From UBA685 sp049890215 (GTDB lineage Bacteria; Pseudomonadota; Alphaproteobacteria; Puniceispirillales; Puniceispirillaceae): a DNA stretch of 64,000 nt. The DNA is taken from contig JBMHBX010000001.1 in the NCBI GenBank assembly GCA_049890215.1, positions 1 to 64,000 on the forward strand. Direction: 5' to 3'. The translations under genes and the position numbers were made by a program. Shown one piece after another: positions 52,933-61,079 of this stretch. The notes under the pieces were generated by a model. The model worked only from the letters and a program-made list of their open reading frames with translations. It was not told the DNA's origin and did no database searches. Positions within the stretch are counted from its first letter, which is position 1; every line of letters begins with the position of its first letter.

Positions 52933-54222
52933 TTATCTGCTTTTTTGGGGAGCGCCTTTTAATAATATACGCAAATCATTCACATTGGTTTGTGTCGGAC
53001 CTGTGACGATATGACAATCAAGTTGTTCAAAAAAGCTATGAGAATCATAGCGCTCATAATAAGACGCAATATCAATACCCTGCTCTGCTGCATGGTCTGT
53101 CATACCATGATAAAATACCGCACCTGCATTTGCCTTAGCCCCGTCAATACCATCAGTATCACAGGATAATCCGCAAATATCAGGCATATCACGCATAGCC
53201 ATCTCAAGAGCAAATTGGGCATTGCGCCCGCCAATCCCATCACCTCTGACAGCCACAGATGCCTCACCTCCTGAAATCAGCGCGCTTCCCTCTGGCAGCT
53301 CTGCCAGCTTGGAGACCATAATATCAGCTAATGCCACTGTATCCTGCTGAAATTTGTCACCCATAATCACTGTTTGATAGCCTTGCTTTTCAAGACAGGA
53401 TGCGGCCGCACGAAGCGCGGTTGTGGCAGAGGCGATGATGGTAAATTCATTGGCCGATAATCGGCTGTCTGAGTGCAAAGGTGTCTCGCATATATCGCTG
53501 GACAGTAATTTGGTGACTGCCGGCGGCACTTTTATCTGACAATTTTGCAAAATGGACAAAGCCATCTGCCTGTTTGTCTCATCTCCCACAGTTGGACCAG
53601 ACGCAATAGAAGACGGCTCATCACCTGGCACATCTGACAGAGCAAAGCTCATCACCTTAGCAGGCGCAGCTGCCAAAGCAAGACGCCCCCCTTTTATTGC
53701 AGACAGATGTTTGCGGATGATATTGACTTGTTGAATGGCCATACCGCTATCCAATAGTGCCTGATTGACCTGTTGTTTTTCAGCTAAGCTTATCTCATCC
53801 AGACCTAATGACATCAAAGACGACCCGCCACCTGAAATCAACACCACAAATAAATCGCTCTCAGTAAGACCTTGTGCCATTGCAAGAGCGGCTCTGGCTG
53901 CCTCTTCACTTGTCTCATCTGGCACAGGATGGGCGCTGTAACAGATTCGCAAAGCACATGGCGCCTTATCAGCGCAATCACTGACCACCGAATCCGGCAT
54001 GATCACCAGAGCAGATTCTGAACTGCCACCTGCGGCAAAATAGGCTGATACCATCGCGCCGGCCGCTTTGCCAAATCCAAGCACATATATCTTTCGCCCT
54101 TGTGCTTCACTTTGGACAGCACGAACCACATCACCCATAAAATTTTCAGCCCGCACAGCCGCAAGACCTGTTGCAAATGCCTCTTTTAACAAGCTTATTT
54201 TGTCATCAATTGAATGGATCAT
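52933..54222 (-). CDS. Glycerate kinase type-2 family (GckA/MOFRL)
   Basis: 429 residues. The N-terminal DUF4147 domain contains VLGFGKAAGAMVSAYFA and LFVVLISGGGSSLMSL. The C-terminal MOFRL domain has ALISGGEASVAVRGDGIGGRNAQFALEMA and SCDTDGIDGAKANAGA. These enzymes phosphorylate D-glycerate to 2-phosphoglycerate in glyoxylate, serine or hydroxypyruvate routes. Related genes are called gckA or ttuD; no pathway neighbours are present to decide. Divergent from the ABC permease gene. Confidence 0.93.
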   Translation of the reverse strand: MIHSIDDKISLLKEAFATGLAAVRAENFMGDVVRAVQSEAQGRKIYVLGFGKAAGAMVSAYFAAGGSSESALVIMPDSVVSDCADKAPCALRICYSAHPVPDETSEEAARAALAMAQGLTESDLFVVLISGGGSSLMSLGLDEISLAEKQQVNQALLDSGMAIQQVNIIRKHLSAIKGGRLALAAAPAKVMSFALSDVPGDEPSSIASGPTVGDETNRQMALSILQNCQIKVPPAVTKLLSSDICETPLHSDSRLSANEFTIIASATTALRAAASCLEKQGYQTVIMGDKFQQDTVALADIMVSKLAELPEGSALISGGEASVAVRGDGIGGRNAQFALEMAMRDMPDICGLSCDTDGIDGAKANAGAVFYHGMTDHAAEQGIDIASYYERYDSHSFFEQLDCHIVTGPTQTNVNDLRILLKGAPQKSR

Positions 54223-54369
54223 GGTCTCTTTCCCAAAATAAGGGTCGGGTCACCTTGTGGTTGGGTTATGTGATAACAAATTGTGACAATTTGCGAAATA
54301 CGTTATCACTATGGCAAAGACGAAAACAAAACGTCACCTCATTTTATGTTAGCCGGAATTGACAGATAT
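54223..54369. promoter_or_regulatory. Nested dyads between glycerate kinase and ABC permease
   Basis: GTGATAAC (54270-54277) and GTTATCAC (54302-54309) are a perfect eight-base inverted pair. Between them lies AAATTGT-G-ACAATTT (54278-54292), a perfect seven-base dyad. The arrangement looks like a compound operator for the tungstate-type transporter and/or glycerate kinase. The binding factor is unknown. Confidence 0.45.
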
Positions 54370-55077
54370 ATGACAGGCGAAAACCCTTTTTCACTTGCGC
54401 TCTCACTGATTATATCCGCAGATCGCGATCTGATTGAAATCATCTCTCTGTCACTTCAGGTTAGCGGCCTGTCCGCCGCGCTTGCTCTTGGCTTAGGATT
54501 GCCTCTTGGCGCCTTTATTGCGACCAAACGCTTTTATGCCCGCTCAGCTCTGATTGTGTTGTTCAATGCCTTATTGGGCCTGCCGCCTGTTGTGGTCGGT
54601 CTCACCATTTATCTGTTATTATCAAGCAATGGCCTATTAGGATTTGCCAATCTGCTTTATTCCCCCACCGCCATGGTGATAGCGCAATTCACACTTGTGT
54701 TTCCGATTGCAGTTGCCTTAACGATACAATTGCTGGATAGCCTGAACCGCGAATATGACAGTTTTTTCAGGTCCCTTGGTCTGTCAAGCACAAGGCGCAT
54801 AGCTGCCTTATTAATTGATGGCAGGGCCGGCCTTATCACCATTATGCTTGCTTGTTTAGGTCGCGCCTTATCTGAAGTTGGCGCTATCATCATTGTCGGC
54901 GGTAATATCAATCATGTCACACGCATGATGACAACGGCCATTGCCCTTGAAACATCTCGCGGTGAGCTGGCACTGGCCATGGCGCTTGGTGTGATATTGC
55001 TCAGCACAGCCCTGATAATCAATATTGCAAGTCAGCTTTTGAAGCACCATTTGGAAAAAGAGCTTGGCTATGAGTGA
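54370..55077 (+). CDS. Tungstate/molybdate-type ABC transporter permease (TupB-like)
   Basis: About 235 residues with five or six membrane helices. ENPFSLALSLIISADRDLIEII at the N-terminus and the permease motif EVGAIIIVGGNINHVTRMMTTAIALE match the TupB/WtpB subgroup. It would form the channel of an uptake system for tungstate or a similar oxyanion. The start is uncertain: ATG 54370 fits family length, while ATG 54346 adds eight residues. It overlaps the ATPase gene by eight bases. No periplasmic binding protein gene is next to it. Confidence 0.85.
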   Translation: MTGENPFSLALSLIISADRDLIEIISLSLQVSGLSAALALGLGLPLGAFIATKRFYARSALIVLFNALLGLPPVVVGLTIYLLLSSNGLLGFANLLYSPTAMVIAQFTLVFPIAVALTIQLLDSLNREYDSFFRSLGLSSTRRIAALLIDGRAGLITIMLACLGRALSEVGAIIIVGGNINHVTRMMTTAIALETSRGELALAMALGVILLSTALIINIASQLLKHHLEKELGYE

Positions 55078-55738
55078 TATCATCTTATCTGCGCATAATA
55101 TGTGCCTGAGCCGTTATCAAAACAGGTTGCTGGACAATATAACAATCACCTTTACCAAGGGGAAAACCACGGCCGTGATGGGCCATAACGGGGCAGGCAA
55201 AACCTTATTTTTACGCGCGCTTCACGGCCTTGAGGTGCTTGAGACAGGCGTGGTGACATTTAACAGCGCTTTAAGCCAGAAAATGGTATTTCAAAAACCT
55301 GTTTTATTGCGCAGGCGTGCAAATGCCCATTTCAAATTTGCAACAGGCATAACAGATGAAGATATCATCACCCATTGGTTTGAAAAAGCTGGCTTATCAG
55401 ACAGGATGACAGCGCCTGCCCGCCATCTTTCAAGCGGCGAATCACAAAAACTCGCCCTGATAAGCGCCATTGCTGCCAGGCCAGATATTTTATTTCTTGA
55501 TGAGCCGACTGCCAATCTGGATGCCGAATCACGTCAGGATATTGAGACGCTGATCACCAAAGCCAAAGAAAATGGCATGACATTAATCATGATCACTCAT
55601 TCATTTGCACAAGCAACACGACTGAGTGATAATTTGTTATTTCTGCATCAGGGCCGTCTTCTGGATAACGCACTTGCAACCGATTACCTTGCAGGCAATT
55701 GTTCACAAGAAGCAACCGCCTTTTTATCAGATCTCTAG
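55070..55738 (+). CDS. ABC transporter ATP-binding protein (TupC-like)
   Basis: About 222 residues. Walker A is GHNGAGKTLFLRAL near residue 39. The signature motif is HLSSGESQKLALISAIAARPD, Walker B ILFLDEPTANLD, and the switch His is in ITHSFAQATRLSD. It energises the TupB-like permease, whose stop it overlaps. The ATG at 55070 is used; the previous TTG is less likely. Ends tail-to-tail with the reductase gene, stops interleaved in CTAG. Confidence 0.92.
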   Translation: MSDIILSAHNMCLSRYQNRLLDNITITFTKGKTTAVMGHNGAGKTLFLRALHGLEVLETGVVTFNSALSQKMVFQKPVLLRRRANAHFKFATGITDEDIITHWFEKAGLSDRMTAPARHLSSGESQKLALISAIAARPDILFLDEPTANLDAESRQDIETLITKAKENGMTLIMITHSFAQATRLSDNLLFLHQGRLLDNALATDYLAGNCSQEATAFLSDL

Positions 55739-56952
55739 CGAAGCGTTTTCAAATCAAATTCAGGATTGCCAATATCATTCTGATCAGGACTGATTCCGCG
55801 CTCCAGACATAATTTGCCAATCATATAAGCTTGCGGATCATTCATTGATTCCACAGCCATCAGCTGTGAGGCACGATAACTCCAGACTGACAGGCCGCCT
55901 TCTCTTTTGCCCGGCCGCCTTACATAAACCACATCATCACCTTCTGGTGGGACAAGACCTGCAGATTGTAATTTGCGGTCATATAGATCAGACCAGAACC
56001 ATGGCGCCTCTTCATGAGGCGGCGGCGCCTCATTAAACTGGCTTGCCAGATAATGGGCACCATATTGGGCATTATGAATAGACTCAATGCGGATTTGGCC
56101 GCGCCCTTGTGCTAACACATTATCACCAATCGCATAGATATCGGCATCATTTGTCTGATAATCATAGCTTGTAATGATCCCGTTCCCTACCGTTAACCCA
56201 GCCTCTTCTGCGAGCTTTGTTTCCGGAATGACCCCAATGCCAACCAGAAGCAGATCACAGCTAATCTGTTCACCAGAAGACAGTCGCACACCGGCAATGG
56301 CTCCATCTTGCACATTCAGATCATCCACGCCCACACCCTGACGAATTGTCACACCATGGCTTTCATGAAGCGCCTGATAAGCAGCAGATATAGGCGGGCT
56401 GCCAACTCTTGCAAGAAGGCGCGGCGCTGCTTCAATCACCTCCACCTCAAGCCCTTGTTTGCGCAAACTGGCTGCCGCTTCAAGCCCGATATAACCGCCA
56501 CCAATCACAACCGCTTTTTGCGCCTTTTGCATCGCTGCCTTTAACTGGCGTGCATCATCTGCGTCACGAAGCACAAACAGGTTTTTCACGCCTTCTTCTG
56601 CCATAGGCAACATGCGTGGCACCGCCCCAAGCGCCAGAATGAGCTTATCATATGATAGCTCACTGCCATCACCAAGCGAGATGGTTTTTGCCTGCCGGTT
56701 AATCGCCTCAACACAGACCCCGTCACGAAGCGTCACAGACTGCGTTTCAAACCACTCAGCGCCGCGCAGATAAAAAGCCTCTTCTTCTGCCGCCTCAGCC
56801 CCTAAATAAGCCTTTGATAAGGGCGGTCTTTGCAAAGGGATACCTGACAGACGGTCAATGATGGTAATTTTATCATCACAGCCTTGCTGCCTCATCTTTT
56901 CTGCAAAAGAAATTCCGGCGTGACTTGCGCCAATCACAATATAATGCGTCAT
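55735..56952 (-). CDS. FAD-dependent ferredoxin reductase (rhodocoxin/putidaredoxin reductase type)
   Basis: 405 residues. The FAD motif is YIVIGASHAGISFAEKMRQQG at the N-terminus; the NAD(P) motif is VVIGGGYIGLEAAASLRKQG near 150. The FAD-closing block DIYAIGDNVL follows near 270, then a reductase C-terminal domain with PWFWSDLYDRKLQSAGL. These enzymes reduce [2Fe-2S] ferredoxins that feed P450s or dioxygenases. No ferredoxin or oxygenase lies next to it in this window, so the partner is unknown. Divergent from the aldehyde dehydrogenase gene. Confidence 0.92.
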   Translation of the reverse strand: MTHYIVIGASHAGISFAEKMRQQGCDDKITIIDRLSGIPLQRPPLSKAYLGAEAAEEEAFYLRGAEWFETQSVTLRDGVCVEAINRQAKTISLGDGSELSYDKLILALGAVPRMLPMAEEGVKNLFVLRDADDARQLKAAMQKAQKAVVIGGGYIGLEAAASLRKQGLEVEVIEAAPRLLARVGSPPISAAYQALHESHGVTIRQGVGVDDLNVQDGAIAGVRLSSGEQISCDLLLVGIGVIPETKLAEEAGLTVGNGIITSYDYQTNDADIYAIGDNVLAQGRGQIRIESIHNAQYGAHYLASQFNEAPPPHEEAPWFWSDLYDRKLQSAGLVPPEGDDVVYVRRPGKREGGLSVWSYRASQLMAVESMNDPQAYMIGKLCLERGISPDQNDIGNPEFDLKTLR

Positions 56953-57059
56953 TTTCCACCCATTTTCAGCTTCTTTTGAAAATCCTTATCAGAACTAACA
57001 TTTTACATTTGCCAAGTCATAAGAACTATCTGTAAATGACATTTTTTATAAACAGCAAG

Positions 57060-57077
57060 ACTATCAGAGATGATAGT
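57060..57077. promoter_or_regulatory. Inverted repeat upstream of aldehyde dehydrogenase
   Basis: ACTATCA-GAGA-TGATAGT, a seven-base perfect dyad 36 bases before the aldehyde dehydrogenase ATG, between divergent genes. Candidate operator or short hairpin. Confidence 0.35.
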
Positions 57078-57112
57078 GATGAAATCAAATAAAAAGTCTG
57101 GCGGATACTAAA

Positions 57113-58561
57113 ATGACACAGCTTTCCTATTTCCAAAATTACATTAACGGCAAATTTGTTGATGGCGGCGCCGGCAGATTAGAGGTTGATGACCCAAGTG
57201 ATGGCACCATTTTTGCTGAAATAGCACTAGCGGATGAGGCTGACATAGACCTGGCCGTGCAATCTGCCAAAGAATGCCATCTTGATGGCAGTTTTGCCGG
57301 CCTGCGCCCTGTGATACGTGGGCGCATGGTGCGAAAAATGGGTGACTACCTTCTTGAGCATTGTGCTGAAATTGCCGAATTACTAACACGCGAATCAGGA
57401 AAACCGTATTGGGAATCAGTCATCGAGATTGAGGGCGCGGCGCGTTATTTCGAATATTACGGAAATCAGGCAGAGACAGTTGAAGGGCGTTCCATTCCCC
57501 TTGGCTCTGGTTATTATGACTTCACAACATATGAGCCAATTGGGGTCTCCGGACAGATTATCCCCTGGAATTATCCTGTTGAAATGACTGCCAGAGGGAT
57601 CGCAGCCGCCCTTGCAACAGGAAATGCATGTGTTGTTAAAACCCCTGAATTAGATCCTCTTGCTGCAACCTATCTTGCCAAAGCAGGTGAGGCAGCAGGC
57701 CTGCCTGACGGGGCATTGAATATCTTATGCGGCATGGGCGCCACAGCAGGCGCTGCCTTATCATCTCATCGTGATGTGAATCAGATTGTCTTCACAGGCT
57801 CTGTACAAACAGGAATACGTGTTGCCACTGCGGCGGCGCAAAATGTTGTGCCTTGTGTGCTTGAACTTGGGGGAAAATCTGCAGCGATCGTGATGCCGGA
57901 TGCGAATCTTGATAATGTGATCGATTCAGTCAGATGGGGGATCTTTTTTAACGCAGGCCAGGTATGCTCTGCCATGTCGCGCATGATCATTCACAATGAC
58001 GTGCATGATGAGATGATAGCGCGCCTTGAAGGGCTTGCCACCTCATTGTCAGTGGGACCTGGCATAGAGCGCCGCGAATTTGGCGCCAATATGGGCGCTA
58101 TGGTCTCAGAAGCGCAACGCGACAGAGCCATCGGCCTGATAGAAGGTGCCATCTCACAAGGTGCCACTCTTGTCACTGGCGGCCATAAATGCAACCGCCC
58201 CGGCTGGTTCCTTGAGCCAACAATCCTTGGCGATGTCACCCCTGATATGACCATTGCCTCAGAAGAGGTGTTTGGCCCTGTCCTGTCTGTTCTGAGGGCA
58301 GATTCGCAACAAACGGCCATAGAGATTGCGAACAGCACCCCTTATGGACTGGTTAATGGCATTTTCACATCTGATATCGACAATGCCAACCGCGCTGCCA
58401 GAGATTTGCGCTCTGGTCAGGTCTTTATCAATGAATGGTTTGCAGGCGGCGTTGAAACCCCCTTTGGTGGCTATGGCAAATCAGGCTATGGGCGCGAAAA
58501 AGGCCGCGAAGCCTTGTGGAATTACTTACAGACCAAAAATATCGCAACCAAGATCGGCTAG
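57113..58561 (+). CDS. Aldehyde dehydrogenase family protein
   Basis: 482 residues, NAD(P)-dependent. Catalytic Cys is in FFNAGQVCSAMSR near 284 and the general base Glu in CVLELGGKSAAIV near 250. The cofactor-binding Asn is in IIPWNYPVEM and the C-terminal signature is EEVFGPVLSVL. Substrate specificity cannot be read out; the sequence looks like the betaine-aldehyde / general aldehyde group. Whether it relates to retinal or carotenoid metabolism next door is unknown. Start ATG 57113. Confidence 0.93.
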   Translation: MTQLSYFQNYINGKFVDGGAGRLEVDDPSDGTIFAEIALADEADIDLAVQSAKECHLDGSFAGLRPVIRGRMVRKMGDYLLEHCAEIAELLTRESGKPYWESVIEIEGAARYFEYYGNQAETVEGRSIPLGSGYYDFTTYEPIGVSGQIIPWNYPVEMTARGIAAALATGNACVVKTPELDPLAATYLAKAGEAAGLPDGALNILCGMGATAGAALSSHRDVNQIVFTGSVQTGIRVATAAAQNVVPCVLELGGKSAAIVMPDANLDNVIDSVRWGIFFNAGQVCSAMSRMIIHNDVHDEMIARLEGLATSLSVGPGIERREFGANMGAMVSEAQRDRAIGLIEGAISQGATLVTGGHKCNRPGWFLEPTILGDVTPDMTIASEEVFGPVLSVLRADSQQTAIEIANSTPYGLVNGIFTSDIDNANRAARDLRSGQVFINEWFAGGVETPFGGYGKSGYGREKGREALWNYLQTKNIATKIG

Positions 58562-58600
58562 CCCTTTGCGCCTGTGATATCTCACCGACAGCGCGAAATC

Positions 58601-58840
58601 CTATGCGCTTTCGGTGACCATCATGACAGGATAAAAGGCATTTTTGGCTTTGTAATTCGAAGAATGCCAGTCAATCACAAAAATCGCGACTCCAATCAGG
58701 CACGCAAGCAAAGCGTAATTCGCCATCCTCTTGGCCCTCAGCGACCAGGACGACTCATTTACCTTATTTAGTAAAAACCAAATAACAGCGCCGCTTATCA
58801 AAAAAGCACCGCCGCCAACTAACACTGTATCTTGCAACAT
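58601..58840 (-). CDS. Small two-helix membrane protein, unknown
   Basis: About 79 residues with two membrane segments (MLQDTVLVGGGAFLISGAVIWFLL and ANYALLACLIGVAIFVIDWH) joined by a short basic loop. I do not recognise the family. ATG 58840 is used, with GAAGGG upstream; a TTG at 58861 would add seven residues overlapping that ribosome site. It is divergent from proteorhodopsin, sharing the 284-base region that contains the proteorhodopsin leader. Confidence 0.5.
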   Translation of the reverse strand: MLQDTVLVGGGAFLISGAVIWFLLNKVNESSWSLRAKRMANYALLACLIGVAIFVIDWHSSNYKAKNAFYPVMMVTESA

Positions 58841-59031
58841 TTTTGCCAATCCCTTCTCCAAAAAACGCCAAATAAGCGCGTTTTGAGCATAACCTGATTT
58901 GAAAGAAGATGAAAATTAGATTTTTTATTTCAATCTTTTCAATATGTTAGAAAACTAATTTAGAAAAGTGCGACATTTTGGCATAAAGGTTGTTGCCTCA
59001 TCTATTTATTGTGCTAACTTTTACAACAATT

Positions 59032-59104
59032 GGGGGGAGCTATCTGTCTGCCAACGCAGGCATTAAAAGATAGTCAATTAATCAAAGTAGGACGTTCTAG
59101 AACG
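59032..59104 (+). promoter_or_regulatory. Structured leader of proteorhodopsin
   Basis: A G6 run (59032-59037) is followed by a stem CTATCT/AGATAG (59040-59045 with 59068-59073) enclosing CTGC/GCAG (59048-59051 with 59056-59059). Then comes a 12-base perfect palindrome CGTTCTAGAACG (59093-59104), about nine bases before the GGGAG ribosome site. Could be an operator or an RNA element. I could not place a confident promoter upstream. Confidence 0.45.
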
Positions 59105-59124
59105 ACGAGTTTGGGAGTGTCCTT

Positions 59125-59883
59125 ATGTCATTCATTAAAAAAATGCTGCTTCCTGCAGCGATCCTATCAACCCTACCAGCCGTTGCAAACGCCGCAGAAA
59201 ACTTGGCGCAAGACGACTTTGTAGGTATCAGCTTCTGGCTGATTTCAATGGCTCTTGTAGCCTCAACTGCTTTCTTCTTCCTTGAAACACAGCGTGTATC
59301 AGCGAAGTGGAAGACATCTCTTGTTGTATCAGGTCTGGTCACATTGGTTGCCGCCGTTCACTATTTCTACATGCGTGACGTGTGGGTAGCGACAGGAGAT
59401 ACACCAACAGTATATCGTTACATTGACTGGTTGATCACGGTGCCACTATTGATGATCGAATTCTACTTGATCTTGCGTGCTATCACAGCGGTATCAGGCG
59501 GTGTATTCTGGCGTTTGACAGTCGGTACATTGATCATGTTGATCGGTGGTTATTTGGGTGAAGCAGGTTACATCAACGTAACTGTTGGTTTCATCATCGG
59601 TATGGCTGGTTGGGCATACATCTTGTATGAAATCTTTGCTGGTGAAGCTGGCAAGGTTGCCGCAAATGATGCACCTGCCTCAGTAAAGTCTGCTTACTCA
59701 ACAATGCGTTGGATTGTAACAATTGGTTGGGCGATTTACCCACTAGGTTACTTCTTCGGTTACATGGCTGGTGGCGCAAGCATGGAAAGCTTGAACATCA
59801 TCTATAACCTGGCTGACGTTTTGAACAAGATCGCATTTGGTGTGATCATCTGGAACGTTGCAGTGACAGAATCAGAAGCATAA
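59125..59883 (+). CDS. Proteorhodopsin, green-type proton pump
   Basis: 252 residues: signal peptide (cleavage near 23, ANA-AE) and seven membrane helices. Retinal Schiff-base Lys235 is in ADVLNKIAFGV. The pump triad is Asp101 (primary acceptor, RYIDWL), Thr105 and Glu112 (proton donor, MIEFY). His79 is the partner of the acceptor. The tuning residue is Leu109, which gives green absorption in this family; blue forms have Gln. It uses light to export protons. GGGAG lies eight bases before the ATG. Codon use differs from the neighbours, with 11 of 14 Phe codons TTC. It is followed by carotenoid genes that provide the retinal precursor. Confidence 0.98.
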   Translation: MSFIKKMLLPAAILSTLPAVANAAENLAQDDFVGISFWLISMALVASTAFFFLETQRVSAKWKTSLVVSGLVTLVAAVHYFYMRDVWVATGDTPTVYRYIDWLITVPLLMIEFYLILRAITAVSGGVFWRLTVGTLIMLIGGYLGEAGYINVTVGFIIGMAGWAYILYEIFAGEAGKVAANDAPASVKSAYSTMRWIVTIGWAIYPLGYFFGYMAGGASMESLNIIYNLADVLNKIAFGVIIWNVAVTESEA

Positions 59884-59892
59884 TGCTTCACA

Positions 59893-59922
59893 GCAAGGCA
59901 GCAGGTTATCCTGCTGCCTTGC
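59893..59922 (+). terminator. 13-pair hairpin after proteorhodopsin, no T tract
   Basis: GCAAGGCAGCAGG (59893-59905), loop TTAT, CCTGCTGCCTTGC (59910-59922): a perfect stem nine bases after the proteorhodopsin stop. The following bases are CCATTTCTTAG, without a clear T run. Likely a partial terminator or an mRNA-stabilising 3' end that keeps carotenoid gene expression below that of the opsin. Confidence 0.6.
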
Positions 59923-59971
59923 CCATTTCTTAGCAAATTAAACCTTTCAAAGCCGCTAAGGAGAGCGATCA

Positions 59972-60997
59972 ATGGTCGATTTTACAAACGACATGACAGC
60001 ACTCGCACAACAGACCAAATCTGAAAATATTGTGCCACCACAAGCTGACAAAGATGATAGCCGCCATCACATTAGCCGCTTTATAACAACACAATTACCA
60101 TCCCCCTCACATCCGCTTGGCGCACCTGCTGAGCATCACTTTGCCAGACCAGGCAAAATGTTGCGGGCACGCCTTGCCCTGTCAGCTGCCAAAAGAATGG
60201 GAGCCGATATGGAGGCTGCTCTTCATTGGGCCGCGGCTGTTGAATTACTCCATAATGCCTCACTTGTTCATGATGATATGTGTGATGATGATGCCACACG
60301 CCGCGGCAGACCATCTGTCTGGTCCATCTATGGCAGGAATACAGCCCTTGCGCTTGGTGACTGGCTGATTGCCCGCTCCTTTGACTGCGCTGCCAAAGCT
60401 GCCTCTCTTGGCGGGGCCCCTGTTTTGGTTAGCTTGCTTGCAGAGCATATGCTCGCTACCACCAAAGGTCAGGCGCTTGAATTTGTGCAAAAAGACTATC
60501 CTGCATGGGATGCTTATCTTGAAATATGCACAGGCAAAACAGCACCTCTTTTTGTGGCACCTGTTGAGGGCATTGCCCATCTTGCAGGTCGAAAAGATGT
60601 GATACCAGCTCTTATGCGGTTTTTCACCGCGGTTGGTGCTGCCTATCAGATTGCGAACGACATCCAGAATGTGACAGGCACTGATGGTGCGTTCAAGCCT
60701 GCCTCAGATCTGGTACGCCGCACACCAAATGCCGTCATCGTGACCTATCGCTCATTACTGACAGGTGAGTTACTAGAAGGCTTCTCGCATTGGCTTGCCT
60801 CTGATGATGAAGACAAAGCGCGCCAGTGGCATCAGGCGATATTAAGCTCAGGCGCTCTTACTCTGACCGCAGAACATATGATGGGTATTGTTGAAGAAGC
60901 TGAACGTCTTATTGATGATTTGCCTGAAGATTGCGCACAAATTGTGACCCCTATCCATGCGCAATTGGTTAAGGCAACAAGGCAATGCGCTCTGTAA
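59972..60997 (+). CDS. crtE: Geranylgeranyl diphosphate synthase
   Basis: 341 residues of the trans-polyprenyl synthetase family. The basic block GKMLRARL is near 61. The first aspartate-rich motif DDMCDDD (101-107) is followed by RRGRPS, and GLU-type KGQALEF by CTGKTAPLF. The second motif, normally DDxxD, reads NDIQN (229-233), an unusual change. It makes GGPP for carotenoids. AAGGAG eight bases before the ATG. It follows the opsin with only the hairpin between them. If the second motif is functional, catalysis may be altered; see findings. Confidence 0.93.
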   Translation: MVDFTNDMTALAQQTKSENIVPPQADKDDSRHHISRFITTQLPSPSHPLGAPAEHHFARPGKMLRARLALSAAKRMGADMEAALHWAAAVELLHNASLVHDDMCDDDATRRGRPSVWSIYGRNTALALGDWLIARSFDCAAKAASLGGAPVLVSLLAEHMLATTKGQALEFVQKDYPAWDAYLEICTGKTAPLFVAPVEGIAHLAGRKDVIPALMRFFTAVGAAYQIANDIQNVTGTDGAFKPASDLVRRTPNAVIVTYRSLLTGELLEGFSHWLASDDEDKARQWHQAILSSGALTLTAEHMMGIVEEAERLIDDLPEDCAQIVTPIHAQLVKATRQCAL

Positions 60998-61021
60998 CCT
61001 AGCCATCTGCTTTCATCCATC

Positions 61022-61079
61022 AGCTAGCCTGCTGCGTATAAAACACATAAGATTACGGTATAATGGGGACAGGCTAGCT
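61022..61079 (+). promoter_or_regulatory. Inverted repeat around a TATAAT before crtI
   Basis: AGCTAGCCTG (61022-61031) and CAGGCTAGCT (61070-61079) are a perfect ten-base inverted pair. The second arm ends two bases before the crtI ATG. A perfect TATAAT lies at 61059-61064. It could form a hairpin over the ribosome site or act as an operator around an internal promoter. Confidence 0.5.

Noticed and set aside
57113..58561. Retinal dehydrogenase linked to the opsin cassette
   Set aside because: Substrate cannot be inferred from the general aldehyde dehydrogenase motifs, and the gene is separated from the opsin by a divergent gene.
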